From contig OZ244957.1 of assembly GCA_965222535.1 (NCBI GenBank), forward strand, positions 186,001 through 250,000: DNA of 64,000 nt, read 5' to 3'. Below, piece after piece: positions 33,034 to 42,307 of the stretch. Numbering within the stretch: position 1 is the first letter of the stretch; each line of letters opens with the position of its first letter. The position numbers and the translations under genes were made by a program. This stretch comes from G965222535 sp965222535. GTDB taxonomy: Bacteria; Pseudomonadota; Gammaproteobacteria; HK1. Under the pieces are notes generated by a model. The model was given only the letters and a program-made list of their open reading frames with translations, was not told the origin of the DNA and searched no databases.

Positions 33034-34582
33034 TGGTTCGGCATAGTAGAGGGCGGGACTCTGGCATAGTAGAGGGCAAGGCTCTGGAATAGTAGAAGGC
33101 GAGGACTCTGGGATAGTAGAAGGCGAGGCTCTGGAATAGTAGAGAGCGGGGCTCTGGAATCTTTGATATTTTTAATCCTGAGATGCTAGGCGTTGCCTAG
33201 CATCTCAGGAGTCTAAGGAGGGTAACGACGTTTGTATTGGGGGAAGGGTTAAGGCGTGTTTAACCCACCTAAACTCCCTACTCCCTTCCCCCAAACCCCT
33301 AACCCCAGTACCGCCTGCGCCCTCGCCTCAACGCCGTGCAGGGCCGAGGACTTCGGGCAGTGCTCTGGCATAGTAGAGAGCAATGACTCTGGGATAGTAG
33401 AAGGCGGGACTCTGGAATAGTAGAAGGCGGGACTCTGGAATAGTAGAAGGCGGGACTCTGGAATCTTTGATATTTTTAATCCTGAGATGCTAGGCGTTGC
33501 CTAGCACCTCAGGAGTCTAAGGAGGGTAACGACGTTTGTATTGGGGGAAGCCTGCTATTGGCAATGCGCCGATGTATCGGAGAAGAAGAACCCTCCAGCG
33601 GTAATTTCATGGTGCCGCTGACCGGTCTATGCCGGTCAGCGAACGATGCGCCGTTAGGCGCTCCTTATTAAAAATCAAAAAACACAGGCGTGTTTAACCC
33701 ACCTAAACTCCCTACTCCCTTCCCCCAAACCCCTAACCCCAGTACCGCCTGCGCCCTCGCCTCGACGCCGTGCAGGGCCGAGGACTTCGGGCAGTGCTCT
33801 GGAATAGTAGAAGGCGAGGACTCTGGAATCTTTTAATATTTTTAATCCTGAGATGCTAGGCGTTGCCTAGCACCTCAGGAGTCTAAGGAGGGTAACGACG
33901 TTTGTATTGGGGGAAGCCTGCTATTGGCAATGCGCCGATGTATCGGAGAAGAAGAACCCTCCAGCGGTAATTTCATGGTGCCGCTGACCGGTCTATGCCG
34001 GTCAGCGAACGATGCGCCGTTAGGCGCTCCTTATTAAAAATCAAAAAACACAGGCGTGTTTAACCCACCTAAACTCCCTACTCCCTTCCCCCAAACCCCT
34101 AACCCCAGTACAGCCTGCGCCCTCGCCTCAACGCCGTGCAGGGCCGAGGACTTCGGGCGAGGACTCTGGAATTGAGGGCGGGGACTCTGGTATCTTTGAT
34201 ATTTTTAATCCTGAGATGCTAGGCGTTGCCTAGCACCTCAGGAGTCTAAGGAGGGTAACGACGTTTGTATTGGGGGAAGCCTGCTATTGGCAATGCGCCG
34301 ATGTATCGGAGAAGAAGACCCCTCCAGCGGTAATTTCATGGTGCCGCTGACCGGTCTATGCCGGTCAGCGAACGATGCGCCGTTAGGCGCTCCTTATTAA
34401 AAATCAAAAAACACAGGCGTGTTTAACCCACCTAAACTCCCTACTCCCTTCCCCCAAGCCCCTAACCCCAGTACCGCCTGCGCCCTCGCCTCAACGCCGT
34501 GCAGGGCCTAGGGATTCGGGCAAGGCTCTGGAATAGTGGAGGGCGGGGGCTCTGGCATAGTAGAAGGCGAGGCACCTAATTA
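33034..34582. repeat. Four-copy array of composite family-2/3 repeats
   Basis: No gene in 1.5 kb. Four units begin with runs of CTCTGGAATAGTAGAAGGCG-like 24-base units and then carry a hairpin at 33177-33209, 33481-33513, 33847-33879 and 34210-34242. Each continues with GGAGGGTAACGACGTTTG and TATTGGGGGAAG. Unit 1 then reads directly GGTTAAGGCGTGTTTAACCC, while units 2-4 carry a family-3 element of about 135 bases (starting CCTGCTATTGGCAATGCG, ending AAAAATCAAAAAACACAG) before GCGTGTTTAACCC. All units end with CCCTTCCCCCAAACCCC, CGCCCTCGCCTC and GCAGGGCC. Confidence 0.85.
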
Positions 34583-36898
34583 TTAATTGCGTAGCGGGCG
34601 TCCCGTGGAAAGCATGCACTCAATACGGGCGACGGTGGCCGGGGTGTGAGCCAGCGCAATGAAGGCCTCGCGTTCCAGCGCAAGCATCTGATCCTCCGTC
34701 ACTATAGCGCCGCTCAACGTGCCTTCACCACCGCACAATACGTCCGCAAGCTGCTTCCCGACGATGCCATCGTGCGGCGTCAACAGACCGCGTTGCCGCC
34801 ATTCATCGAGTTGAGCTAAGATCGCCTGCTGACCGCTGTTGCCCGCGGCATCAAACCGCAGCGGCGGTGGCGGGCAATACGCGTTGCAAAGCTCAAGCGC
34901 GACGGCACGCGCCTCGGAGAGCAAGCGATCGCGGTTCATCGTCCAACGGTCGCGCGGCAACAGAAAGCGCTGCCGATAGGCCTGCTGCGGCGAGTTCGCG
35001 GTGCGCGCCGGGGCAATCAACGCGAACGCCGCACGTGCCGCCGTGGCGCTGTCGGGGCTGTCAACGCGAAAGCGATGCAGCATCTGGGTACACCCACCAC
35101 CGGCTGGCAGCAACCCGACCAGCGTCTCCACCAAACCCATCGTAGCGTTGGCATGGGCCTGCACCGCATCCGTGCCAAGCACAACTTCAAAACCGCCGCC
35201 CAAGGCGAGTCCCGCAGGCGCTGCGACCACTGGCAGCGGCGCTTGACGGAGGCTGCGGCAGGTATTCTGAAATTCGCTGAGCGCTTTATCTAACTGCGAC
35301 CATTGCCGCTGGCGGATACATTCAAGAACGAAATCAAGGTTAAACCCGACGGAGAACTGGGGCGCATCGTTGTATATCAGCAGTGCCTTGAAATGCTCGC
35401 TGGCATAGTCGATGGCCGTGGCCAGCAGCGCCATTGATGGCGGCCCAAGAGCGTTCGCTTTGCTATGGAACTCGACGCAACCGACGCCATCGCCACAGTC
35501 CCAGAGGCTGGCCGCGGCAGCGCGCAGCAGCGGCTTGCTCAACTTTTTCACATCGGCAAGCCGAACAATGCCCGGCGCGCGGGGTACGTTGACATAGTGC
35601 TGTTGGTGGTTCATCACCTGTACCCGATCGCGTGCGCGGTATAGCGGTCGTGCGCCAACCTGCTGTAAGTAAGCGGGGATTGCGATCCCCTCCTGCTGCA
35701 TGCGTGCGCATAACCACTCGCTCCCCAGTTGATCGATCATCTCGAATGGGCCATAGCGCCAGCTATACCCCAGCTTCATCGCCTCATCTATCGGGCCTGG
35801 ATCGCTGGCAACGCTGGGAATCAGGGTCGCCGCATAGGCCAGCACCTTTGCCAAGACCCGGCGCGCGAAGCGCTGATAGCGATGCTCACCGCTCATCAGC
35901 GCCCGCAGCGCAAGCGATTGATCGGCATTGATATGCAGCATCAGGCGCTGCGGCGGGCGGTACTGCGCGCTGCCAAGATCGATCGCTTCGCGCAACCAGC
36001 GCCCCTCGGCGTCCTGCCGCGAGCGATAAAACCCAGCGCCACTTTTGTTGCCGCAGCGCCCCAAAGCGACCAGTTTGGCGGTGATCGGAATGCCGTCCGC
36101 GACTTGCTGGAAAGCATCGTCAGCAGGCAGCATTTTTACTAGGCTGCGGCTCACATCCAACATCAGATCGAGACCGATCAAATCGTACAAACCGAAAACG
36201 CCGGTTTTCGGAATACCCATCGGACGCCCCATAAGCGCATCCGCTTCTTCCACCGACAACGCGGCATTAATGGCTTCACACATCCCCACTTGCAGTGCGT
36301 AAACGCCGACGCGATTGGCGAGGAAACCAGGGGTGTCGTTGCATTGCACCACCCCCTTACCCAGCATTTGGTCACAAAATGTCGTCAGGGTATCGACCAC
36401 GACCGCGCTGGTGTGCGGCCCACGCACCAACTCCAGCAACTGCATATAGCGTACCGGGTTGAAGAAATGCGTGATGCAGAACTGTTTTTTGAACGACTCG
36501 CTCATGTGCTGCGTCAACAACCTGAGCGGAATCGTTGAGGTGTTTGACGAGACGATCGCGGCACGCCGCCGCACGCCGTCAATGCGCTGATACACGTCTT
36601 GTTTTACCGCTAAGCGCTCGACCACCGCTTCGGCGATCCAGTCAACATCGCGCAATAGCCCAAGATCATCGTCAATGTTACCAAGCCGGATGCGCTGCGC
36701 ATCAGCAGGCTGCATGAACAGCGGCGGCTGGCTGTCTTGCATGCGCTGTAAAGCGCGCTTGACAACCGCGTTGCGATCCTCCGTATCAGAGGCCAGGTCC
36801 AATAACAGCACTTCAACCCCTGCGTTCGCGAGATGAGCGGCAATACCGCAACCCATCGTCCCTGCGCCAATGACCGCTGCTTGCGTTATAGTGGACAT
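34583..36898 (-). CDS. 3-hydroxyacyl-CoA dehydrogenase / enoyl-CoA hydratase (FadN-type domain order)
   Basis: A 771-residue beta-oxidation protein. Residues 1 to about 400 are the dehydrogenase: Rossmann motif AAVIGAGTMGCGIAAHLANAGVEVLLLD, SSNTSTIPLRLL, the active-site region FCITHFFNPVRYMQLLELV and NRVGVYAL. The C-terminal half is a crotonase domain with PAGLALGGGFEVVLGTDAVQAHANATMGLVETLVGLLPAGGGCTQML, where the two oxyanion-hole Gly stretches and the catalytic Glu region are visible. This order (dehydrogenase first, hydratase second) is that of FadN-type proteins, opposite to FadB/FadJ. AAGGAG precedes the ATG. Its thiolase partner FadA/FadI is not adjacent; a separate thiolase lies at 42580. 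Confidence 0.88.
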   Translation of the reverse strand: MSTITQAAVIGAGTMGCGIAAHLANAGVEVLLLDLASDTEDRNAVVKRALQRMQDSQPPLFMQPADAQRIRLGNIDDDLGLLRDVDWIAEAVVERLAVKQDVYQRIDGVRRRAAIVSSNTSTIPLRLLTQHMSESFKKQFCITHFFNPVRYMQLLELVRGPHTSAVVVDTLTTFCDQMLGKGVVQCNDTPGFLANRVGVYALQVGMCEAINAALSVEEADALMGRPMGIPKTGVFGLYDLIGLDLMLDVSRSLVKMLPADDAFQQVADGIPITAKLVALGRCGNKSGAGFYRSRQDAEGRWLREAIDLGSAQYRPPQRLMLHINADQSLALRALMSGEHRYQRFARRVLAKVLAYAATLIPSVASDPGPIDEAMKLGYSWRYGPFEMIDQLGSEWLCARMQQEGIAIPAYLQQVGARPLYRARDRVQVMNHQQHYVNVPRAPGIVRLADVKKLSKPLLRAAAASLWDCGDGVGCVEFHSKANALGPPSMALLATAIDYASEHFKALLIYNDAPQFSVGFNLDFVLECIRQRQWSQLDKALSEFQNTCRSLRQAPLPVVAAPAGLALGGGFEVVLGTDAVQAHANATMGLVETLVGLLPAGGGCTQMLHRFRVDSPDSATAARAAFALIAPARTANSPQQAYRQRFLLPRDRWTMNRDRLLSEARAVALELCNAYCPPPPLRFDAAGNSGQQAILAQLDEWRQRGLLTPHDGIVGKQLADVLCGGEGTLSGAIVTEDQMLALEREAFIALAHTPATVARIECMLSTGRPLRN

Positions 36899-37276
36899 GC
36901 TGGCTCCTTGATGATTTGGGATGGCTGCGGGCAGTGCTCTGGAATCTTTAATATTTTAATCCTCAAACAGCCAAGCTGCGCTTGGCTGTTTGAGGAGAAT
37001 TTTGTAAAAAAGCCTGTTATATTGGGGAAAGGGTGAAGGCGTGTTTTACACACCTGAACGCTTTACCCCCTTTCCCCAAACCCCTATCCCCAGTATCTCC
37101 TGCGCCCTCGCCTCAACGCCCTGCATGGCCGAGGGCGGTAGTAAGGCTCTGGAAATGCTTCGGGCAAGGGCTCTGGAGGAGAAGATTGTTTTCGGCAATC
37201 ATTACATGGTGCCGCTGACCGGTCTATGCCGGTCAGCGAACGATGCGCCGTTAGGCGCTCCTAATTAAAAATTAAA
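36899..37276. repeat. Family-2 and truncated family-3 repeat before the MFS gene
   Basis: Contains CTTTAATATTTTAAT, a perfect hairpin at 36961-36995 (15-base arms CCTCAAACAGCCAAG and CTTGGCTGTTTGAGG, loop CTGCG), TATTGGGGAAAGGG, CCCTTTCCCCAAACCCC, and a family-3 3' half with GCTGACCGG-TCTATG-CCGGTCAGC that ends in AAAAATTAAA directly before the MFS ATG. No gene. Confidence 0.8.
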
Positions 37277-38518
37277 ATGCACCGCAAAGCAAACCAAAAT
37301 CCCCCGCCCCGGCGCTGCTCACGCTGGCAGAGCCCTGAGATGCTGCTACTGTTGATGGCGGCCGCAGCATCGCTCAGCTCCTCCGCCTGGCAGGCGCTGA
37401 TCGACAATTTCTCGATCCACAACGCCGGCTTCACGGGACGCGAGATCGGCATCCTGCAAAGCCTGCGCGAGGTACCCGGGTTTCTCGCGTTCACCGTGGT
37501 GTGGCTGCTGCTGTTGCTGCGCGAGCAGCAATTCGCCTTGGCATCGCTGGCACTGCTGGGGATCGGTGCCGCCATCACCGGTCTGTTTCCATCGGTGATC
37601 GGGCTTTACTGCACGACCGTGCTGATGTCGATAGGATTCCACTACTACTACACTCTGGAAACCTCACTCTCCCTGCAGTGGATCGACAAAAAACGCACCC
37701 CGATGGTGCTCGGACGCCTCCTCTCGGCCGCCTCCTTCGCCTCGATCATCGCTTTCTTGTTCATCTGGCTGAGCTTTAACCTGCTCGGCCTGCCTTACCT
37801 CTGGGTGTATCTGATGCTCGGCAGCATCACACTGGGGGTTGCGTTGTTTAGCTGGTTCGCCTACCCATCCTTCCCGCAGCTCGCTGAGCAGCACAAAAAG
37901 ATGATCCTGCGCAAACGTTACTGGTTATTCTACGCATTGGAGTTCCTTTCTGGCGCACGGCGACAAATTTTTGTCGTGTTCGCCGGTTTCCTGCTGGCGC
38001 AGCGCTTCGCTTATGGCCCAGGCGAGATCGCCATCCTGTTTCTCATCAATGCCACGATAAACATGCTGATCGCCCCCAGCATCGGACGACTAATCGGGCA
38101 GATTGGCGAAAAAATGGCATTGATCATCGAGTACCTAGCGCTAATCGCGATCTTTATCGGCTATGCGCTGGTGACCAATAGCACTGTAGCCGCCGTGTTG
38201 TATGTCCTCGATCACATGTTTTTTGCGGTCGCCATCGGCATCAGAACCTACCTACAAAAAATCGCCGATCCTGCCGACATTGCCTCTACCGCCGGGATCA
38301 GCTTCACCATTAACCACATCGCCGCAATCGTGCTGCCGGCCATCTTAGGGATTTACGTCTGGTCTGAGTCGCCATCTTCAGTATTCTTGCTCGGCGCTGT
38401 CATCGCGCTGATATCGCTGGCGCTGGCGTTCCTGATCCCACGCCATCCAGCCCCCGGCAACGAAACCCTGCTCAGCAAAGGGTGGTACCAAACCGCCGCC
38501 AAGCGCAGCACCCCCTGA
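37277..38518 (+). CDS. MFS transporter
   Basis: A 413-residue integral inner-membrane protein with about twelve hydrophobic segments. The N-terminal half (MLLLLMAAAASLSSSAWQALIDNFSIHNAGFTGREIGILQSLREVPGFLAF) resembles the start of major-facilitator proteins, and the C-terminal half (FVVFAGFLLAQRFAYGPGEIAILFLINATINMLIAPSIGRLIGQIGEKMALIIEYLALI) carries the conserved G-R-x-G-x-x-G-like loop between helices 8 and 9. The substrate cannot be inferred. The family-3 repeat ends immediately before the ATG and no clear Shine-Dalgarno is visible. It is a single gene. Confidence 0.8.
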   Translation: MHRKANQNPPPRRCSRWQSPEMLLLLMAAAASLSSSAWQALIDNFSIHNAGFTGREIGILQSLREVPGFLAFTVVWLLLLLREQQFALASLALLGIGAAITGLFPSVIGLYCTTVLMSIGFHYYYTLETSLSLQWIDKKRTPMVLGRLLSAASFASIIAFLFIWLSFNLLGLPYLWVYLMLGSITLGVALFSWFAYPSFPQLAEQHKKMILRKRYWLFYALEFLSGARRQIFVVFAGFLLAQRFAYGPGEIAILFLINATINMLIAPSIGRLIGQIGEKMALIIEYLALIAIFIGYALVTNSTVAAVLYVLDHMFFAVAIGIRTYLQKIADPADIASTAGISFTINHIAAIVLPAILGIYVWSESPSSVFLLGAVIALISLALAFLIPRHPAPGNETLLSKGWYQTAAKRSTP

Positions 38519-38869
38519 AGCGCACCGCCCTCCACCTTTCCAGAGTATCGCACGAAGCAAGATGCACGGCACCAAGGCAAAAGCGCAGGCGGTACTGGGG
38601 TTAGGGGCTTGGGGCTTGGGGCTTGGGGTTAGGGGCTTGGGGTTAGGGGCTTGGGGCTTGGGGCTTGGGGCTTGGGGAAGGGAGTACCGCGTTTTTTTAT
38701 TGGGGTTGAAGTGACTTCACCCTTCCCCCAATATAAACGTCTTTTCTACAACGCCTCCGCAACTGCCAAGCAGTGCTGGGCAATTTGCGGATAAAAATAT
38801 TAAAATATCCCAGAGACACTGCCCAAAGTATTCCCAGCCAGCCCGCATAACATACAGTTCGCCCGCACC
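38519..38869. repeat. Gap with G-rich heptamer array and family-2 hairpin
   Basis: At 38597-38677 about eleven heptamers GGGGCTT or GGGGTTA run in tandem; the strand has many runs of four G and should form G-quadruplexes. Then TTTTTTTATTGGGG, CCCTTCCCCCAATA and a family-2 hairpin at 38757-38790 (outer arms CCGCAA/TTGCGG) in reverse orientation, followed by ATATCCCAGAG. No gene. Confidence 0.8.
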
Positions 38870-40474
38870 ATGCCAACCGCACCATTGTTGCGCCTCCAGC
38901 ATTTAGGAGTGCGCTTTCGCACCGCTTACGGCAACGTGGTTGCGGTGGATGATGTGCATCTTGATATTGAGCGCGGTCAGACGGTGGCCTTAGTGGGGGA
39001 AAGCGGCTGCGGTAAATCGGTGACTGCGTTGTCGATCATGCAGTTGTTGCCGAGCGCCAGCACTCAATATAGCGCCGGCAGCCAGATCTGCTTTAACGGT
39101 CAACAACTGATCGGCGCGCACGAACAGCGGCTGCGCCGGATGCGCGGCAATGACATCGGCATCGTGTTTCAGGAGCCGATGAGTGCGCTGAATCCGCTGC
39201 ACAGCATCGGTTACCAGATCTGCGAGATGCTGCGCATCCACCGCGGTATGAGCAGCTCCAGCGCACGCGCGCGCGCCTTGGAATTGCTCGAATTGGTCGG
39301 CATTGACGCTGCCGACCAAAGATTGACCGCCTACCCACACCAGTTGAGCGGTGGCCAACGCCAGCGTGCGATGCTGGCAATGGCGGTGGCCAATGAGCCA
39401 CTGCTGCTGATTGCGGATGAACCAACAACGGCGCTGGATGTCACCATTCAGGCGCAGGTATTGGCACTCATCAACGCCCTGCAAGCGCGTTTCAATATGG
39501 CGGTATTGCTGATCTCCCATGATCTTGCAGTCGTGCGCCGGATCGCGAGTTGGGTGCATATCATGCACGCCGGGCGTATCGTCGAAAACGGACCTACCGC
39601 TGACTGCTTCAACAACCCACAGCATCACTACACGCGCCAACTGTTGGCGGCTGAGCCGAGCGGTGCCGCCAATGTGGCGGCCGCCGACGCCGCCGAAATC
39701 CTACGCGCCGATGCGGTGCGCGTATGGTACCCAAAACGCCGCCGCTGGCTGCGCAAACTTAAGGAAGACGACTGGTTCAAGGCGGTGAACGGCGTCTCGT
39801 TGTCGCTGCGCAGCGGCGAGACAGTTGGCATTGTCGGTGAAAGCGGTTCGGGGAAAACCACTTTCGCCCTAGCGCTGCTAAGACTGCTTGAATATCAGGG
39901 CCGCATTGCTTATCTTGGGCGGGATATCGGCGCTTTGCCGCGCTCCGCGCTGCGTCCGCTGCGGCGGCAGTTGCAAATGGTATTTCAGGATCCTTACGGT
40001 AGCCTCAGCCCACGCATGAAGGTTGCTGCAATCGTCGCCGAGGGACTGCTGATCCACCGCCTTGCTGCTGATCGCCAACAGCGCGAACAGCGCGTTTGCC
40101 GCACACTGCAAGATGTCGGCCTTGACCTAGCGCTGCGCCACCGCTACCCCCACGAGCTATCCGGCGGGCAACGCCAACGAGTGGCTATCGCACGCGCCAT
40201 TATCCTGCAACCGCAGGTAATCGTACTCGACGAGCCCACCTCGGCACTGGATCGCACGCTGCAAGCGCAGATCATCGTGTTGCTGCGCGAACTGCAACGC
40301 CAATACCAATTGTCGTACGTCTTCATCAGCCATGACCTGAAAGTGATCCAAGCGATGAGCTCGCGCATTTTAGTCATGCAGTCCGGGCAAGTGGTTGAAC
40401 AAGGAACCAGCGAACAGATTTTTCTACAACCACGCCATGCCTACACCCGCGCCCTGATCGCGGCGGCATTTTGA
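38870..40474 (+). CDS. Dual ABC ATPase of a peptide transporter (YejF/DppDF-fusion type)
   Basis: A 534-residue protein with two complete ABC domains fused head to tail, as in YejF. Domain 1: Walker A GESGCGKS (about residue 41), signature LSGGQRQRAML, Walker B LLIADEPTTALD, then SHDLAVVRRIA. Domain 2: Walker A GESGSGKT (about 326), LSGGQRQRVAIARAIILQP, VIVLDEPTSALD and ISHDLKVIQAM. Both carry the oligopeptide-transporter tail type (NPQHHYTRQLL, QPRHAYTRALI). It energises uptake of peptides or related compounds. The permease and binding-protein genes (yejABE) that normally precede it are absent; upstream there is only repeat DNA. Confidence 0.9.
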   Translation: MPTAPLLRLQHLGVRFRTAYGNVVAVDDVHLDIERGQTVALVGESGCGKSVTALSIMQLLPSASTQYSAGSQICFNGQQLIGAHEQRLRRMRGNDIGIVFQEPMSALNPLHSIGYQICEMLRIHRGMSSSSARARALELLELVGIDAADQRLTAYPHQLSGGQRQRAMLAMAVANEPLLLIADEPTTALDVTIQAQVLALINALQARFNMAVLLISHDLAVVRRIASWVHIMHAGRIVENGPTADCFNNPQHHYTRQLLAAEPSGAANVAAADAAEILRADAVRVWYPKRRRWLRKLKEDDWFKAVNGVSLSLRSGETVGIVGESGSGKTTFALALLRLLEYQGRIAYLGRDIGALPRSALRPLRRQLQMVFQDPYGSLSPRMKVAAIVAEGLLIHRLAADRQQREQRVCRTLQDVGLDLALRHRYPHELSGGQRQRVAIARAIILQPQVIVLDEPTSALDRTLQAQIIVLLRELQRQYQLSYVFISHDLKVIQAMSSRILVMQSGQVVEQGTSEQIFLQPRHAYTRALIAAAF

Positions 40475-40728
40475 AGCAATAAGCGAAGCCATCCCAAAGC
40501 CCCGCCCGCCACTATGCCAGAGCATCAAACGCAGCACCGTGGCATGACGTTTCCGCTGTGACAGCGATCAATTAATCCGGTATTGTTGCGGCGTTTCAGG
40601 TTATACTACGCAGCCGCTGATGGCTCACTGTGGTGGTATTGCGCTGATTGTGCAACAGCACCTCTGATGAACGATAGAGGTGGTAAGCAGGCCGGGCATC
40701 AAAAGTACTCAACAGCAGGAAAACGACT
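40475..40728 (+). other. Leader region of rpmI-rplT without infC
   Basis: Holds repeat debris (CCCCGCCCGCC, CCAGAGCATC), then an unique leader. TATACT at about 40600 (CAGGTTATACTACG) is a possible -10 without a clear -35. The rest of the leader, about 120 bases, is where L20-dependent control would be expected. The infC gene that usually precedes rpmI is not here. Confidence 0.45.
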
Positions 40729-40926
40729 ATGCCAAAAATGAAAACTCACCGCGGCGCGGCAAAGCGCTTCAAACCGAATGGGAGTGGCGCTTTTAAGCGC
40801 AATCAGTCGCATCGCCGCCACTTGCTGACCGAGAAATCGAGCAAACGCAAGCGTCATTTGCGCCACCATGCGCTGATCTCCGCCGCCGATCAAGCCGTGG
40901 TCCGGCGCTTATTGCCCAACAGCTGA
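40729..40926 (+). CDS. rpmI: 50S ribosomal protein L35
   Basis: A 65-residue ribosomal protein, complete: MPKMKTHRGAAKRFKPNGSG, then KRNQSHRRHLLTEKSSKRKRHLR. The strongly basic composition and the KMKTHRGAAKRF opening are diagnostic. It is followed after 17 bases by rplT (GAGGAGG in between), the normal pair. In gammaproteobacteria the operon is usually infC-rpmI-rplT, often under translational repression by L20. Confidence 0.97.
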   Translation: MPKMKTHRGAAKRFKPNGSGAFKRNQSHRRHLLTEKSSKRKRHLRHHALISAADQAVVRRLLPNS

Positions 40927-40943
40927 GGAGGCTGATTTAAAAG

Positions 40944-41318
40944 ATGGCACGGGTAAAACGAGGCGTTACCGCACATGCGCGCCACAAGAAAATCATCGCC
41001 CTCGCCAAAGGTTATCGCGGACGGCGTAAAAACGTCTTTCGCGTCGCCAAGCAAGCGGTGATTCGCGCTGGGCAGATGGCGTACCGCGACCGGCGGCAAC
41101 GCAAACGGCAATTCCGTGCGTTGTGGATCGTTCGCATCAATGCCGCAGCGCGCGCTTTTGGCATGTCCTATAGCCGCTTCATGGACGGGTTGCACAAAGC
41201 CGGCATCGAAATTGATCGTAAGATCCTTGCGGATCTGGCGGTCTGCGACAAAGACGGCTTCGCACGCGTGGCGAACGAAGTTAAAAATCGCAACGCTCCT
41301 GATGGATTGCACAGCTGA
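40944..41318 (+). CDS. rplT: 50S ribosomal protein L20
   Basis: A 124-residue ribosomal protein that binds 23S rRNA early in assembly. Family signatures: MARVKRGVTAHARHKKIIALAKGYRGRRKNVFRVAKQAV, then YRDRRQRKRQFRALWIVRINAAAR and GMSYSRFMDGLHKAGIEIDRKILADLA. The start follows GAGGAGG-CTGATTTAAAAG. Length is slightly above the usual 117-118 because of a short extra tail (NRNAPDGLHS). A strong terminator follows; pheS and pheT, common next genes, are not here. Confidence 0.97.
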   Translation: MARVKRGVTAHARHKKIIALAKGYRGRRKNVFRVAKQAVIRAGQMAYRDRRQRKRQFRALWIVRINAAARAFGMSYSRFMDGLHKAGIEIDRKILADLAVCDKDGFARVANEVKNRNAPDGLHS

Positions 41319-41345
41319 CGCCTTCGCGTTTCGCTTACGCACTGC

Positions 41346-41375
41346 AAAAATCCCCCGCTACCGGGGGATTTTTTT
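41346..41375 (+). terminator. Intrinsic terminator of rpmI-rplT
   Basis: AAAAATCCCCC pairs with GGGGGATTTTTTT around a short GCTACC loop, ending in seven T. It is the clearest Rho-independent terminator in the window. Confidence 0.92.
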
Positions 41376-41551
41376 CGCCTCCTCAAGGCGCTTCGCTTCG
41401 CCGCCGGGGAGCGCACCGCTTAGCCATGTTTGCTCACCATTGTGTTCGCTTTCCTCGGCAGCCAGCCTTTCCTCTCCCCCTATAATCTTCCCCTATAAGA
41501 AAAGGCGCAGCGCCAAAGCAGCCGCAGCGTATTGCGCAGCGGAGCCGTTGC

Positions 41552-42307
41552 TCAGCTGTGCAAAGCGGCGTCGATAGCGATTGCTCGGCGCAAGATGGCG
41601 CGGACTTTAATCATGCCGCTTTGCAGATGATCTCTGATTTTCTGCGCTGTGATCGGGGCATCAATGCGACCGGCGGCAGGGTTGACAACCAGCACGCAGT
41701 GGGCATAGGCCATTGACAATTCGCGCGCCAATACAGCTTCTGGCATACCGGTCATACCGACCATCTCGCAGCCATCGCGTGCCATGCGTTCGATCTCGGA
41801 CGCGGTCTCGAAGCGCGGTCCCTGCATCGCGCCGTAAACGCCATAAGGGACGACATAAATCCCTGTCTCGGCCGCCGCACGCACCAGAATCTTGCGCAGC
41901 GACTCGTCGTAAGGGTGGGTGAAATCGACGTGCACCACCTCTTCCAGATCGTGTTCATAGAACGTTTGCCCGCGCGTCGAAGTGTAATCAATGATCTGCT
42001 TTGGAATCGCGATGGTGCCGGGTTTATACGGCGTTGCGATACCGCCAACGACTGCCACCGCAATGATCCGATCGGCACCGAGGTGGTGCAGGGCCATCAG
42101 GTTTGCGCGGTAGTTGATCATATGCGGCGGGATCCGGTGAGCATTGCCATGGCGCGATAAAAACAGCACTTCATGGCCATCCAGATACCCGACAGCGATG
42201 GCCGCCGACGGTTCACCCCAGTCGGTCTCGACGACTTCCTGACTTTGCACCTCAAGATCATCAAATTGTGTCAACCCACTGCCGCCAATAATCGCTAATT
42301 TAGCCAT
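41552..42307 (-). CDS. S-methyl-5'-thioinosine/thioadenosine phosphorylase
   Basis: A 251-residue purine nucleoside phosphorylase of the MTAP family. Visible: LAIIGGSGL phosphate loop, FLSRHGNAHRIPPHMINYRANL, NP-type AVVGGIATPYKPGTIAIPKQIIDYT, GVYGAMQGPRFETASEIERMARDGCEMVGMTGMPEAVLARELSMAYA and VVNPAAG. The NPAAG end and overall form resemble the Pseudomonas aeruginosa methylthioinosine phosphorylase more than classical MTA phosphorylases, so the enzyme may act on methylthioinosine after deamination of MTA. No adenosine/MTA deaminase gene is nearby. Either way it belongs to methionine salvage. Confidence 0.85.
   Translation of the reverse strand: MAKLAIIGGSGLTQFDDLEVQSQEVVETDWGEPSAAIAVGYLDGHEVLFLSRHGNAHRIPPHMINYRANLMALHHLGADRIIAVAVVGGIATPYKPGTIAIPKQIIDYTSTRGQTFYEHDLEEVVHVDFTHPYDESLRKILVRAAAETGIYVVPYGVYGAMQGPRFETASEIERMARDGCEMVGMTGMPEAVLARELSMAYAHCVLVVNPAAGRIDAPITAQKIRDHLQSGMIKVRAILRRAIAIDAALHS

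Noticed and set aside
33040..34580. Resemblance of the tandem arrays to a CRISPR locus
   Set aside because: Spacing is regular but there are no unique spacers; unit interiors are repeated too, and no cas genes are present.
34867..36717. Plus-strand frames over the fadN-like gene
   Set aside because: Arise from strong codon bias of the minus-strand gene.
40729..41577. Alternative frames over rpmI-rplT
   Set aside because: Overlap the ribosomal protein genes in other frames and have no homology.
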